Translations under genes and position numbers: made by a program
Part shown: positions 24,076 through 31,704 of the stretch, piece after piece
Numbering within the stretch: position 1 is the stretch's first letter
Layout: each line of letters starts with the position of its first letter
Source of the DNA: CAZONU01 sp965370045
GTDB taxonomy: Bacteria; Planctomycetota; SZUA-567; JAKLDR01
Length of the DNA stretch: 47,229 nucleotides
Assembly: GCA_965370045.1 (NCBI GenBank)
Contig: CBDUSI010000019.1
Location: forward strand, 1-47,229
Direction: 5' to 3'
The notes under the pieces: generated by a model
The model's input: only the letters and a program-made list of their open reading frames with translations
Told to the model about the DNA's origin: nothing
The model's database searches: none

Positions 24076-26730
24076 GTGATCCGACTGACTGCCAGGCTAT
24101 GCGTGCTCGTGGTTCTGCCGGCGGCCCTTTCGGTCGCCCGCGGGGGGGAGCCGGCCTTTGCCGAGAAGCCCAAGGTCTCGGCCGACGGCGAGAATATCCG
24201 GATCGAGTTCGCCGCCGCCTCCAGGACCGACGCGGCGGTGGAGATCATCAACAAGGAGGGCAAGGTCGTCCGCCACCTGGCCGCCGGGATGCTCGGCCCC
24301 AAGGCGCCGCCGCCTTTCAAGACAGGGCTGAAACAGTCCCTGGTCTGGGACCGCAAGGACGACGCCGGCAAGCCGGTGGCCGGGCCCTGCAGGGCGCGGG
24401 TGGGGCTGGGCCTGACGGCCAAGCTTGACCGCTTCCTGGGCTGGGGCGGGCCGCTCTACGGCGAGGTCAAAGCGCTGGCCGCCGGGGCGGGCGGCAGGCT
24501 GCGTGTCCTGCACGTCGGGCGGCGCAAGCGCGATGAGCGCGCGGAGGCCTACTTCAGCGTCTTCGGCCGGGACGGCAAGTACCTGGGCACCATCTTGCCG
24601 CACGACCCGAGCCTCAAAGGCGATGAGGGCCACGGCGTCAAGACGCTGAAGCCCGAGGGCGTCGGCACGGTTCCCGCGGCCGTCTTCCGCGCCAATACCA
24701 AGGCCAACCCGGACATCTACCACGGCAAGTACAGGTACAAGGGCAAGTTGTACCCGAGCTCCTACTCGCTCCGTCAGGGGGCGGCTTCCTCGGCGGCGCT
24801 GGGTCTGGTCATGGTCCGTACCGGGGGTGCCGGCCGGCGGCTGATCGCGGTGGCGCCCGACGGCACCGTCTCGTCTGGGCCCGGGCTCCCTGCGGAGGCG
24901 GCCGGCGCGGTCAGCATCGCCGCGCTGCCGGGCGGCAAGAGCTTCCTGGTCAGCGCCGGCGGCAAGCTGTACCTGGCGGCCTGGGGCGAGGAGAAGGTCA
25001 AGCCTTTCCTCCCGGCCGGCGGGAAGGCGCTCAAGGCGCCCGGGGCGGTGGCCTCCGATGCGGCGGGCCAGGTTTACGTGGCCGACGGCGACCGCGTGGC
25101 GGTCTTCAAGGCCGGCGGCGCGTTCGTGAAAGCGCTGGCCGTCGAGGCCCCGGGGTGTCTGGCGGTCGACCCCAAGCTCGGGGCGCTTTACGTGGTCAGT
25201 AAGGGCAACGCGTTGCTCAAGCTGTCTCCGGCCGGGAAGGTGCTGGCCCGGCTGGCGGTGCCGCGGGACTCGCTGATAGCGCTCGGCGCCTCGGCCGGCG
25301 GGCCGGTGGTGTGGGTCGCGCCGACCGGGACAGTCGCGGGCCTCTGGCGGGTCCTCGAGAAGGACGGGAAGCTGGTCAAGGCCGGCGAAGTACGCGGCGA
25401 CGGCATGCGCACCTCGCGCTACTGGCGCGTCGTCGCCCATCCCGAGCGCGATGAGATATTCCTGAAGCGCTACTTCCGCGGCAGGGTCAGGAAGTCGGGC
25501 AACATCCTGCGCATGGACGGGGTGACCGGGGAGCTGACCCCCATACCCGTCACCGCGCACGAGATCGCCCTCGACGCCAAGGGCAATATCTACGTAACGT
25601 ACAACAAGATTCCTGGCCCCGATGGCCCCACCAGCAGCCCGATTACCCAGGTCCGGAAGTATGACCGCGAGGGGAAGCCGGTGCCGTTTGATGGCAAGAA
25701 GAAGGGGGAGGAGAAGAGTAACGAGTTCTCCTTCCCCAGTCAGATTCGCGGCTCGGGCGAGGGCGGTCGCGGGTTGGCCATCGCGGCCAACGGGGACATC
25801 TACGTGCTGCACTACGATCCCTACGACCAGGGGCGTCCCAAGCCGCACTACGGGCCCGGGCCGACGTGGGTCAGCGTCTTCGGGCCCGACGGCAAGAGGA
25901 AGAAGTGGCACCTGATCGGCGGCTTCACCCAGGGGGCCTCGGGCGTGGGCGTGGACCGTGCCGGGAACGTCTACGTGGCCGACGCGATCAAGCCGGTGGG
26001 TCAGATTTACCCGGCGGCCTACCGCAAGATCAAGGAACTGCCCACCTCCAAGGTGAACGTCAAGGAGGACGCGCCGGCCATGCCCGGCGAGCCCTGGATC
26101 TGGGATGGCGGGCCCAACTGGTTCTTCATGCTTACCGGGACCATGCTCAAGTTCGGGCCGGAGGGCGGGAAGCTGTGGTGGAAGCGCGGCTACAAGACCG
26201 AGGAGCCTCCCAAATTCGAGGGCCCGGTGAAGTACTGGCGGGTGCGCCAGCCGGGCCGCAAGAAGTATGACCTGCGCGCGGGCGCGGTGCGCGTCAAGGG
26301 CGAGAAGTGGGGCTACTTCGGAGTCTCGCCGGTGCCCCAGGGCAGCGGCGGGGGCTTCGGTTTCCCGGTGGCGCCCTTCGTCAAGTCGGGCAACAGCCCG
26401 CGCACCCACGCCAAGCACTGCGTCTGCCACCAGGCGCGCTTCGCGCTGGACGGTCACGGGCGGCTGATAATCCCCGACGTGATGCGCTTCTCGGTGACGG
26501 TCATCGACTCGCGGGCCAACGAGCTGCTGCGCTTCGGGGGCTTCACCCGGCTGCGCGGGCGCGGCCCGGGCAGCCCCGTGCCCCAGCCGGTCCCGCCGGC
26601 GATAAGCTTCGCCTGGGCGCCGTATCTGGCGGTCAACCGCCACGCGGTGTACGTGATCGACTCCAAGAACCGCCGGATCGTGAAGGTGAAACTCGGCTAC
26701 CGCGCCGAGGAGATCCGCCCGGTTCCCTGA
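24076..26730 (+). CDS. Exported FlgD-Ig-like / NHL-type beta-propeller protein
   Basis: 884 residues, GTG start with AAGGAGGA (24063-24070) 5 bases upstream. Signal peptide 1-23. Residues about 35-115 form a FlgD-Ig-like sandwich (VEIINKEGKVVRHLAAG..., then VWDRKDDAGKPVAG). From about 120 onward come SMP-30/NHL-type propeller strands (GQVYVADGDRVAVF, GNIYVTYN, GDIYVLHYD, GNVYVADAI, HAVYVIDSKNRRIVKVKL). A conserved-looking H-C-V-C-H-x-x-R-F-x-L-D box (about 26412-26450) may bind metal or form a disulfide; it is not a CxxCH haem site. It is the last gene of the long plus-strand run, followed 85 bases later by a strong terminator. The ligand is unknown. Confidence 0.78.
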   Translation: MIRLTARLCVLVVLPAALSVARGGEPAFAEKPKVSADGENIRIEFAAASRTDAAVEIINKEGKVVRHLAAGMLGPKAPPPFKTGLKQSLVWDRKDDAGKPVAGPCRARVGLGLTAKLDRFLGWGGPLYGEVKALAAGAGGRLRVLHVGRRKRDERAEAYFSVFGRDGKYLGTILPHDPSLKGDEGHGVKTLKPEGVGTVPAAVFRANTKANPDIYHGKYRYKGKLYPSSYSLRQGAASSAALGLVMVRTGGAGRRLIAVAPDGTVSSGPGLPAEAAGAVSIAALPGGKSFLVSAGGKLYLAAWGEEKVKPFLPAGGKALKAPGAVASDAAGQVYVADGDRVAVFKAGGAFVKALAVEAPGCLAVDPKLGALYVVSKGNALLKLSPAGKVLARLAVPRDSLIALGASAGGPVVWVAPTGTVAGLWRVLEKDGKLVKAGEVRGDGMRTSRYWRVVAHPERDEIFLKRYFRGRVRKSGNILRMDGVTGELTPIPVTAHEIALDAKGNIYVTYNKIPGPDGPTSSPITQVRKYDREGKPVPFDGKKKGEEKSNEFSFPSQIRGSGEGGRGLAIAANGDIYVLHYDPYDQGRPKPHYGPGPTWVSVFGPDGKRKKWHLIGGFTQGASGVGVDRAGNVYVADAIKPVGQIYPAAYRKIKELPTSKVNVKEDAPAMPGEPWIWDGGPNWFFMLTGTMLKFGPEGGKLWWKRGYKTEEPPKFEGPVKYWRVRQPGRKKYDLRAGAVRVKGEKWGYFGVSPVPQGSGGGFGFPVAPFVKSGNSPRTHAKHCVCHQARFALDGHGRLIIPDVMRFSVTVIDSRANELLRFGGFTRLRGRGPGSPVPQPVPPAISFAWAPYLAVNRHAVYVIDSKNRRIVKVKLGYRAEEIRPVP

Positions 26731-26815
26731 GCGTTGCCGGGCGCTTCGCCGCTCAGGAACCGGTGCTGTAGCAGCTGCGCAGGGGCATTCCGGGGCCGGT
26801 GGGTCTACGTAACCC

Positions 26816-26858
26816 AAAGAAAAGCCCCAGGCTACGCGGCCTGGGGCTTTGTTTTCAG
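26816..26858. terminator. Bidirectional Rho-independent terminator
   Basis: AAAGCCCCAGG at 26821-26831 pairs perfectly with CCTGGGGCTTT at 26840-26850. The stem is extended by one C-G pair and has a 6-base loop. T-rich tracts follow on both strands (TTTGTTTTC on plus, TTTTCTTT on minus). It would end both the long plus-strand run and the minus-strand tRNA-Arg transcript. Confidence 0.92.
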
Positions 26859-26935
26859 TGGCACGCCCGGGAGGACTCGAACCTCCAACCTCCTGATCCG
26901 TAGTCAGGTGCTCTATCCAATTGAGCCACGGGCGC
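26859..26935 (-). tRNA. tRNA-Arg (anticodon ACG)
   Basis: A 77-nt cloverleaf read from the minus strand. Acceptor GCGCCCG pairs with CGGGCGT (G-U at the first pair), the D-stem is GCTC/GAGC, anticodon stem CCTGA/TCAGG with loop CTACGGA (anticodon ACG, normally edited to ICG), variable loop of 5, T-stem GGAGG/CCTCC with TTCGAGT, and an encoded CCA end. Its own promoter lies just upstream and the bidirectional terminator 10 bases downstream, so it is a monocistronic unit. No integrase or duplicated 3' end is visible, so I see no sign that it serves as an integration site here. Confidence 0.97.
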
Positions 26936-26950
26936 TCAATGCCACTTGCG

Positions 26951-26979
26951 ATTATAGACAGCGCCCCTCCGCGGGGCAA
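26951..26979 (-). promoter_or_regulatory. Sigma-70-type promoter of tRNA-Arg
   Basis: On the minus strand TTGCCC (26974-26979) and a perfect TATAAT (26951-26956) are separated by exactly 17 bases. Transcription would start at about 26944-26945, some 9 bases before the mature tRNA 5' end. Confidence 0.8.
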
Positions 26980-27096
26980 ACGGATTTCTACGCGAGAGGG
27001 CCCCGATGGTGGCTGGAGGCCCGGAATTGGGCGGTCCGCTGCGGGAATTCGGTGTATCTATATATTACAGGCGGCTCCGCGCGGCCACCATGGGGG

Positions 27097-27125
27097 TTGC
27101 CAAGAAGCCGGGGGCGGAGTAGAAT
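27097..27125 (+). promoter_or_regulatory. Sigma-70-type promoter of the FG-GAP protein gene
   Basis: TTGCCA (27097-27102), 17-base spacer, TAGAAT (27120-27125). Each hexamer matches consensus at 5 of 6 positions. Expected start near 27132, giving a leader of about 46 bases. It is divergent from the tRNA promoter. Confidence 0.8.
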
Positions 27126-27177
27126 AGCGGGCGGAACAACGGAGAATGCTTCCCCTACCCAATGGAGGACCACCGGG

Positions 27178-29256
27178 ATGATCAAGCGCAATAGATACCT
27201 GCTCCTCGCCTTCGCCGCGGCGTTTCTGCTTGTAACTGGGACGGCGCGGGCACTGATCAACGCCAACTTCACGCCGGTCAACCTGGTCGAGCAGGCCGAC
27301 TTTATTCTGCTGCTGAAGCTCAAGCCGGCCGACAAGGACGGCAAGGTCATCGCTACGGTGGTTCGCTGCCTCAAGGGCGAGAAGAAGGCCCCCAAGGGCC
27401 CGCTGACAATTGACCTGAGCATCACCGCCAAGAAGGCCCACGCAGAGCAGGTCAAGAAGATGATAGCTTCGCTGGGTGACGGCCCGGTCCTGCTCTTCGT
27501 GGGAACGGGCGAGAGGGGCGACCCGGTCAGCATGATTCACTTCGGCGGCAAGTGGGTCACTCTGGACAGCACCGACAAGCCGGCCATCTGGGACATGTTC
27601 GAGATCGACAACAGCCTGGAGGGCACCTGGGCGGGCGGCACGGACATGCTCCTGCGGGCCGTGAAGATGTTGCTCAAGTCTCCGGACGCCGGAGTGCCGG
27701 TCGTCTCGGGCGTCAAGTGGGACGAGCATTCGAAGTGGCCCGCCTTCAAAGGCAAGGTCGCCGGGATGTCGGCCGTGGACCTGGACGGGAAGGGCAAGCT
27801 GCGGCTGTACGCGGCCTGCGACGCGGGCGACCGCATCTACGCCTACGACAAGGGCACCTCCAAGTTCGTCGACGAGACCGGCAAGCACAAGCTCAGCTCC
27901 AAGAGCAAGAGGGCCGTCTGGGCCGACTTCAACGCCGACGGCTGCCTGGACCTGGCGTCCTGGGACGGCAAGGCGCTGAGTCTGCACCTCCAGACGGGCG
28001 ACGGGACGCTGGGCGTCGCGAAGGCAGTCGGGGCCGCGCCGGCCGGCGAATGCCTGGGGCTGGCCGCGCTGGACGTCGGCGTCCCCGGAAAGCCGGGCCT
28101 GCTCTTCAGCACCAAGACAGGGCCGGTGCTGCTCAAGCCCGGGAAGGACGGGGCTTTCACGGCCGGCAAGCTGCCGCTGGGCAAGGCCGACCTGGCCGCG
28201 CTGGGAACCCCGGGCCCCTGCTTGGTGGCCGACCTGGACGATGACAACCTGACCGACCTGCTCTTTCCGCTTGCCAAGGGCAGCCTGTTCTTCAAGGGCA
28301 AGCTCGGCGGGGATTTCGCCGAGGCGGTCAAGTGCGCCGTGGGGCTGGGCAGGCCTCCTTTCGATGCTTTCCTGGGCGACTACGACATGGACGGTCGCCT
28401 GGACGTCTTCTGCGCCGGGCGGGACGGCTGCAGCCTGTGGCACAACCGCGGCGGGCTCAAGTTCGAGAGCTCCATGCATGTTTCCGGTGAGCTCGCCTAC
28501 ATCTCGAAGGCTGGCGCGATCACCGGCAACACCTGCGACGTCAACAATGACGGCCGGCAGGACATCTACATTGTCTACTCGGCGATCCCCAATACGGGGC
28601 CGCAGATTTTCTTCAACCGCGGCTTCCGGAGCTACGGGCACGCCCACACCATCGACATCACCGAGAAGCAGATCATCGGCGGCGCCGAGGTGGCGGGACA
28701 GCAGTGCGGCATCATCGCGGACCTCACCGACGATGGCGCGCAGGACCAGGCCGTGGTCCTCAAGAACGGCGACCTCTACATCTTCCCGCGCGCCATCGAG
28801 AACGAGGAGGCGCTCTGCGTACGCGTGGGGCTGCCCCTGGGCGGCAAGGTGACCGGTCCGGTGAAGGTCACCGCCTGGAGCGACCAGAGTTGCCTGGGCG
28901 CCTGGAACGTGGTGGCCGGGACGCAGGAGGCCTTCTTCGGCCAGATCGAAACCGGGGACATCAAGCTGAAGTGGCGGCTGCCGGGTTCCAAAGAGGTCCA
29001 CACTAAAGAGATCACCCTGGAAGATAAGGCGGTGAGGTTCGTTATCCCCCTCGACGGCTCCGCGTCCTCGCCGAAAACGACGGCGAACGGGACGAAGCCC
29101 TCCTCCGGGAACGGCGGCGCACGCCCGGCCACGGGTGACAAGCCGCCGAAGGCGGAGGCCGAAGGCACGTCGACAGCGATCTACGCCGCAGCTGCGGTCG
29201 GGGCGGTGGTCGTGCTGATTCTGATCGTGGTCCTGGCCAAGCGCAAGAAGCAGTAG
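27178..29256 (+). CDS. Membrane-anchored FG-GAP/VCBS-repeat (integrin-type propeller) protein
   Basis: 692 residues. The ATG at 27178 is chosen because GGAGG (27164-27168) is 9 bases upstream and a good promoter ends at 27125; the open frame upstream runs through the tRNA region and is not coding. Signal peptide 1-24 (TGTARA). Residues 25-190 form an unrecognised domain (NFTPVNLVEQADFIL...) ending in a tryptophan-rich stretch. From about 195 come FG-GAP/VCBS motifs with calcium-loop signatures (ADFNADGCLDLAS, ADLDDDNLTDLLF, GDYDMDGRLDVF, CDVNNDGRQDIYI, ADLTDDGAQDQAV). A Thr/Ser/Pro/Gly-rich linker is followed by one transmembrane helix (about 663-687) and a basic KRKKQ tail, so the propeller is probably held at the cell surface or periplasm. 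It converges on csrA with only 12 bases between stops. Confidence 0.82.
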   Translation: MIKRNRYLLLAFAAAFLLVTGTARALINANFTPVNLVEQADFILLLKLKPADKDGKVIATVVRCLKGEKKAPKGPLTIDLSITAKKAHAEQVKKMIASLGDGPVLLFVGTGERGDPVSMIHFGGKWVTLDSTDKPAIWDMFEIDNSLEGTWAGGTDMLLRAVKMLLKSPDAGVPVVSGVKWDEHSKWPAFKGKVAGMSAVDLDGKGKLRLYAACDAGDRIYAYDKGTSKFVDETGKHKLSSKSKRAVWADFNADGCLDLASWDGKALSLHLQTGDGTLGVAKAVGAAPAGECLGLAALDVGVPGKPGLLFSTKTGPVLLKPGKDGAFTAGKLPLGKADLAALGTPGPCLVADLDDDNLTDLLFPLAKGSLFFKGKLGGDFAEAVKCAVGLGRPPFDAFLGDYDMDGRLDVFCAGRDGCSLWHNRGGLKFESSMHVSGELAYISKAGAITGNTCDVNNDGRQDIYIVYSAIPNTGPQIFFNRGFRSYGHAHTIDITEKQIIGGAEVAGQQCGIIADLTDDGAQDQAVVLKNGDLYIFPRAIENEEALCVRVGLPLGGKVTGPVKVTAWSDQSCLGAWNVVAGTQEAFFGQIETGDIKLKWRLPGSKEVHTKEITLEDKAVRFVIPLDGSASSPKTTANGTKPSSGNGGARPATGDKPPKAEAEGTSTAIYAAAAVGAVVVLILIVVLAKRKKQ

Positions 29257-29268
29257 GTCCCGGCCGAG

Positions 29269-29565
29269 CTATTCCGCTTCCTTCGGCTCCCCGGGCTCCT
29301 CGGGAGCGGGGGGAGCTTCCTGCTGGCTGGCGTCCGGGGTGGCTCCGAATACGCCGCGCAGCGCGTCCAGCCCCTCGGCCTTGGCCTTGGCGGCTTCGAT
29401 ATTCTCGCGCTGGATGGCGTCGTAGATTTCCTGGCGGTAGACGGGTATCGACTTGGGGGCGGTGATGCCCAGGCGCACGGTGTCCCCGCGGATGTCCACC
29501 ACGGTGACGCGGACGTTGTCGCCGATCACGATGATCTCGTCCTTGCGCCGGGAGAGCACCAGCAC
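29269..29565 (-). CDS. csrA: Carbon storage regulator / translational repressor CsrA
   Basis: 98 residues from a GTG at 29565, chosen because the protein then begins VLVLSRRKDE as CsrA proteins do and GGGGGAG (29573-29579) sits 7 bases upstream. CsrA is an RNA-binding dimer that blocks translation by covering ANGGA sites near start codons. The core (1-65: IVIGDNVRVTVVDIRGDTVRLGI.APKSIPVYRQEIYDAI) is typical. After it comes an unusual acidic, proline-rich tail of about 30 residues, since most CsrA proteins end near residue 60-75. It is last in the flagellar operon and sits directly behind fliW, its usual antagonist, with a 4-base gap. Confidence 0.95.
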   Translation of the reverse strand: MLVLSRRKDEIIVIGDNVRVTVVDIRGDTVRLGITAPKSIPVYRQEIYDAIQRENIEAAKAKAEGLDALRGVFGATPDASQQEAPPAPEEPGEPKEAE

Positions 29566-29569
29566 GGCT

Positions 29570-30034
29570 CTACTCCCCCGACTTCCGGCCGCCGAGCGGC
29601 CCGGGTTTGCCATCGGGGAAGACCGGATGCTTGGTGGTGTACTCCGGCCCGGAGAGCACCAGCTGCCTGCCGAGCTTGCTCTCGGCGTTGAACACCACCG
29701 GGCCCAGGAGGTTCGCGGTCATCTTCCAGGGGTCGGTCGGAACGGAGAGGATCACGCAGATAACCGCGTCCTCGGGCTTTGCCAGTTTCAGGCTGGCCAG
29801 GTGTTCCTTGGTCGCGCCGACCTGGTAGTCGGGCTTGAACAGCGCGGGGTCGCAGATCACGAAGGCCAGCTCCGGCCGGTCGACGGCCTGGAGCCACTTG
29901 AAGGGCGTGCCCTCCGGGCCGTCGAAGATCACGAAGCGCCGGACGTCAGGGAAGCCGACGACGCCTTCCGGGAAGCTAATGACCGCGGACTCTTCGACGG
30001 TCACTTCTCCGAACCTGCTGGTCTTGAGCTGCAT
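29570..30034 (-). CDS. fliW: Flagellar assembly factor FliW
   Basis: 154 residues, the usual family length. FliW binds flagellin and, when freed, binds CsrA allosterically and relieves repression, so flagellin synthesis is matched to secretion. Family features seen: VISFPEGVVGFPDVRRFVI near the start, FKWLQAVDRPELAFVICDP in the middle, and a VILSVPTDPWKMTANLLGPVVFN segment. GAGG lies 6 bases before the ATG. It is placed between flgL and csrA, the standard arrangement in many phyla. Confidence 0.96.
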   Translation of the reverse strand: MQLKTSRFGEVTVEESAVISFPEGVVGFPDVRRFVIFDGPEGTPFKWLQAVDRPELAFVICDPALFKPDYQVGATKEHLASLKLAKPEDAVICVILSVPTDPWKMTANLLGPVVFNAESKLGRQLVLSGPEYTTKHPVFPDGKPGPLGGRKSGE

Positions 30035-30069
30035 CTTTACCTCGTTAGTTGACTCTGCCGCCCCCCTGC

Positions 30070-30089
30070 CGCGGGCATGTTAACCCGCG
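30070..30089 (-). other. Small GC hairpin between flgL and fliW
   Basis: CGCGGG (30070-30075) and CCCGCG (30084-30089) form a 6-bp stem with an 8-base loop in the 68-base gap. No T-tract follows on the minus strand, so it is not a classical terminator. It may mark processing or attenuation ahead of fliW-csrA. Confidence 0.35.
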
Positions 30090-30102
30090 ACTGGCCGCGA
30101 CG

Positions 30103-31647
30103 CTAGAGGAAATCCGCCAGGCTGAGGGGAATGCTCTGGGCGGCCATGCTCAGCGCGGCCTCCATCGAGTTGCGCAGGTTCTGGAAGTCCATGACCGCGC
30201 GGGAGTAGTCCAGGTCGTTGGCCTCGGACATCAGCTTGGTGAGGTTGAACTTCTCGTCCTCCTGCCGGCGGCCGATCATCTCGAAGCGCTGCACCCGGGC
30301 GCCGACCTCGGCACGGGCGATGAGCAGGTTGTCGATGGACGAGTCAAGCAAGCTGATGGTAGCGGCCACCGCCGCGCGGTCGTCGGTGGCCAGGGCGTCG
30401 CGCAGGTCGATCAGCGAGGTGAACAGGTTGTCGGCGCGCACTCCGGCGACCTCGTCGATGCCCATGTCCGCGGCGGTGTTGCCTCCGTTCTCGGTGATGG
30501 TCATGGTCGGGCCGTTCAGGCGACTGTAGATGTTGATGCCGGTGCTCGCCGAGTTGATCTCCGCGAAAACGTCGACAGCGGAGTTGTTGAGCCGGGTCAG
30601 CAGGTCGCCGACGGTGCCGGTGATGTCCGCCCCGGTGAAGGTGTCTGATGCCGCGCCGTTGTTGATGATGAAGCCGTTGATGGTGTCCACGGCCAGGCTG
30701 GACATCTTGGTGTTCATGGTCAGGACCGGGTCGAGGTCCGCGCCGGTGAGCAGCGCGACGGCCGTCGTTCCCAGGATGCCCAGGTCGTTGGCGGTGGTGT
30801 TCTGGTTGACCTCCGCGACCGTAATCCCCACGCCGACAGTGTTGGTCAGCGTTATGCTCCCCCCCGCCGTCGCGACCACGATGCCGCCGCCGGTGGCCGC
30901 CTGGATGGCGTCGCCGACGTCCTCCAGGGACTCGGAGCCGGTCAGGTCCACGACAGTCACCGGACCACCGCCGTAGGTGATCCGGATCGACCCGAGATTA
31001 ACCCCCTGCCCCTGGTTGAGGTCGGCCAGCTTGGTGCCGTCGGCGGCGATGTCCAGAGCGGGATTCAGGTCCACCGTGCCCATCACCCGGGCGTCAAAGG
31101 CCGCCATGGTGTCGACGCCGGTGACATTGATTTCGTTGAGCGAGCCGTCGGTGAGCTGCACCTCGATGTGCTCCATGTTGCCGCGGTAGAGCACGCCGTT
31201 GGCGGTGATCTCGAAGGGCGGGGCCAGGGTCTCGGTGCCCCCGAATATGTAGCGGCCCCGGAAGCGCTGGTTGGCCAGGTCCACGGCCTGCTCAAGTATC
31301 TGGTCGATTTCACCGGCGGCCTGGCCGCGCATTCCCGTGGTGGCCGTGTCGTTGGCCATCTTCACAGCCAGGGTCCGCGCGGTGACCGCCAGGTTGTTGA
31401 TGTCCCCCAGGTTGGAGTCGGCCAGTGACAGGTAGCTGCTCCCGGCCGCGCCGTTGCGGATGTACTGGATCGCGCGGGACACGCTGAGGTCCAGGTTGAT
31501 CACCTGGTCGGCTATCAAGGGATCTTCGGAGGGGTTACTGACGATCTGCCCGCTGGCCAACTGGTCCTGCACGCGGATGAGCCGCTCGTTGTTGAGGTAC
31601 AGGTCCCGCAGGACCGTATTGATCAACATGCTGTTAGTTACGCGCAT
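30103..31647 (-). CDS. flgL: Flagellar hook-filament junction protein FlgL
   Basis: 514 residues, against roughly 300-320 in enterobacteria. The N-terminal D0/D1 helices are typical (VTNSMLINTVLRDLYLNNERLIRVQDQLASGQIVSNPSEDP...), and so is the C-terminal helix (LDYSRAVMDFQNLRNSMEAALSMA). FlgL is exported through the flagellar type III system and joins FlgK to the filament. The extra length sits in the exposed middle (about residues 150-420), which contains repeated beta-rich units with flagellin IN-like sequences (ITLTNTVGVGITVAEVN..., MTITENGGNTAADMGI). AAGGAGG is 8 bases before the ATG. Downstream of flgK in the same operon. Confidence 0.95.
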   Translation of the reverse strand: MRVTNSMLINTVLRDLYLNNERLIRVQDQLASGQIVSNPSEDPLIADQVINLDLSVSRAIQYIRNGAAGSSYLSLADSNLGDINNLAVTARTLAVKMANDTATTGMRGQAAGEIDQILEQAVDLANQRFRGRYIFGGTETLAPPFEITANGVLYRGNMEHIEVQLTDGSLNEINVTGVDTMAAFDARVMGTVDLNPALDIAADGTKLADLNQGQGVNLGSIRITYGGGPVTVVDLTGSESLEDVGDAIQAATGGGIVVATAGGSITLTNTVGVGITVAEVNQNTTANDLGILGTTAVALLTGADLDPVLTMNTKMSSLAVDTINGFIINNGAASDTFTGADITGTVGDLLTRLNNSAVDVFAEINSASTGINIYSRLNGPTMTITENGGNTAADMGIDEVAGVRADNLFTSLIDLRDALATDDRAAVAATISLLDSSIDNLLIARAEVGARVQRFEMIGRRQEDEKFNLTKLMSEANDLDYSRAVMDFQNLRNSMEAALSMAAQSIPLSLADFL

Positions 31648-31704
31648 GGTCAGGCCTCCTTGCCTAGATTCTGGCGCGCCGAGAACATCTTCGAGTTACT
31701 CCCG

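Noticed and set aside
26415..26432. Haem c attachment site in the NHL-type protein
   Set aside because: The motif is C-x-C-H, not C-x-x-C-H, and there is no axial-ligand context.
26859..26875. TGGCACG on the plus strand as a possible sigma-54 element
   Set aside because: It is the complement of the tRNA 3' end, and no TTGC follows at the required spacing.
26859..26935. tRNA-Arg as an attachment site of an integrated element
   Set aside because: No integrase and no duplicated tRNA 3' end are present in the window.
26734..27177. Upstream in-frame extension of the FG-GAP gene
   Set aside because: It runs through the terminator, the tRNA gene and the promoter; the ATG at 27178 has a proper ribosome site and signal peptide.
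29256..29310. Terminator between the converging FG-GAP gene and csrA
   Set aside because: The GC-rich dyad near 29288-29310 lies in the csrA coding region and has no T-tract on either side.
29566..29613. Longer csrA start at 29613
   Set aside because: It would overlap fliW and add an atypical leader; the GTG at 29565 gives the canonical CsrA N-terminus with a good ribosome site.
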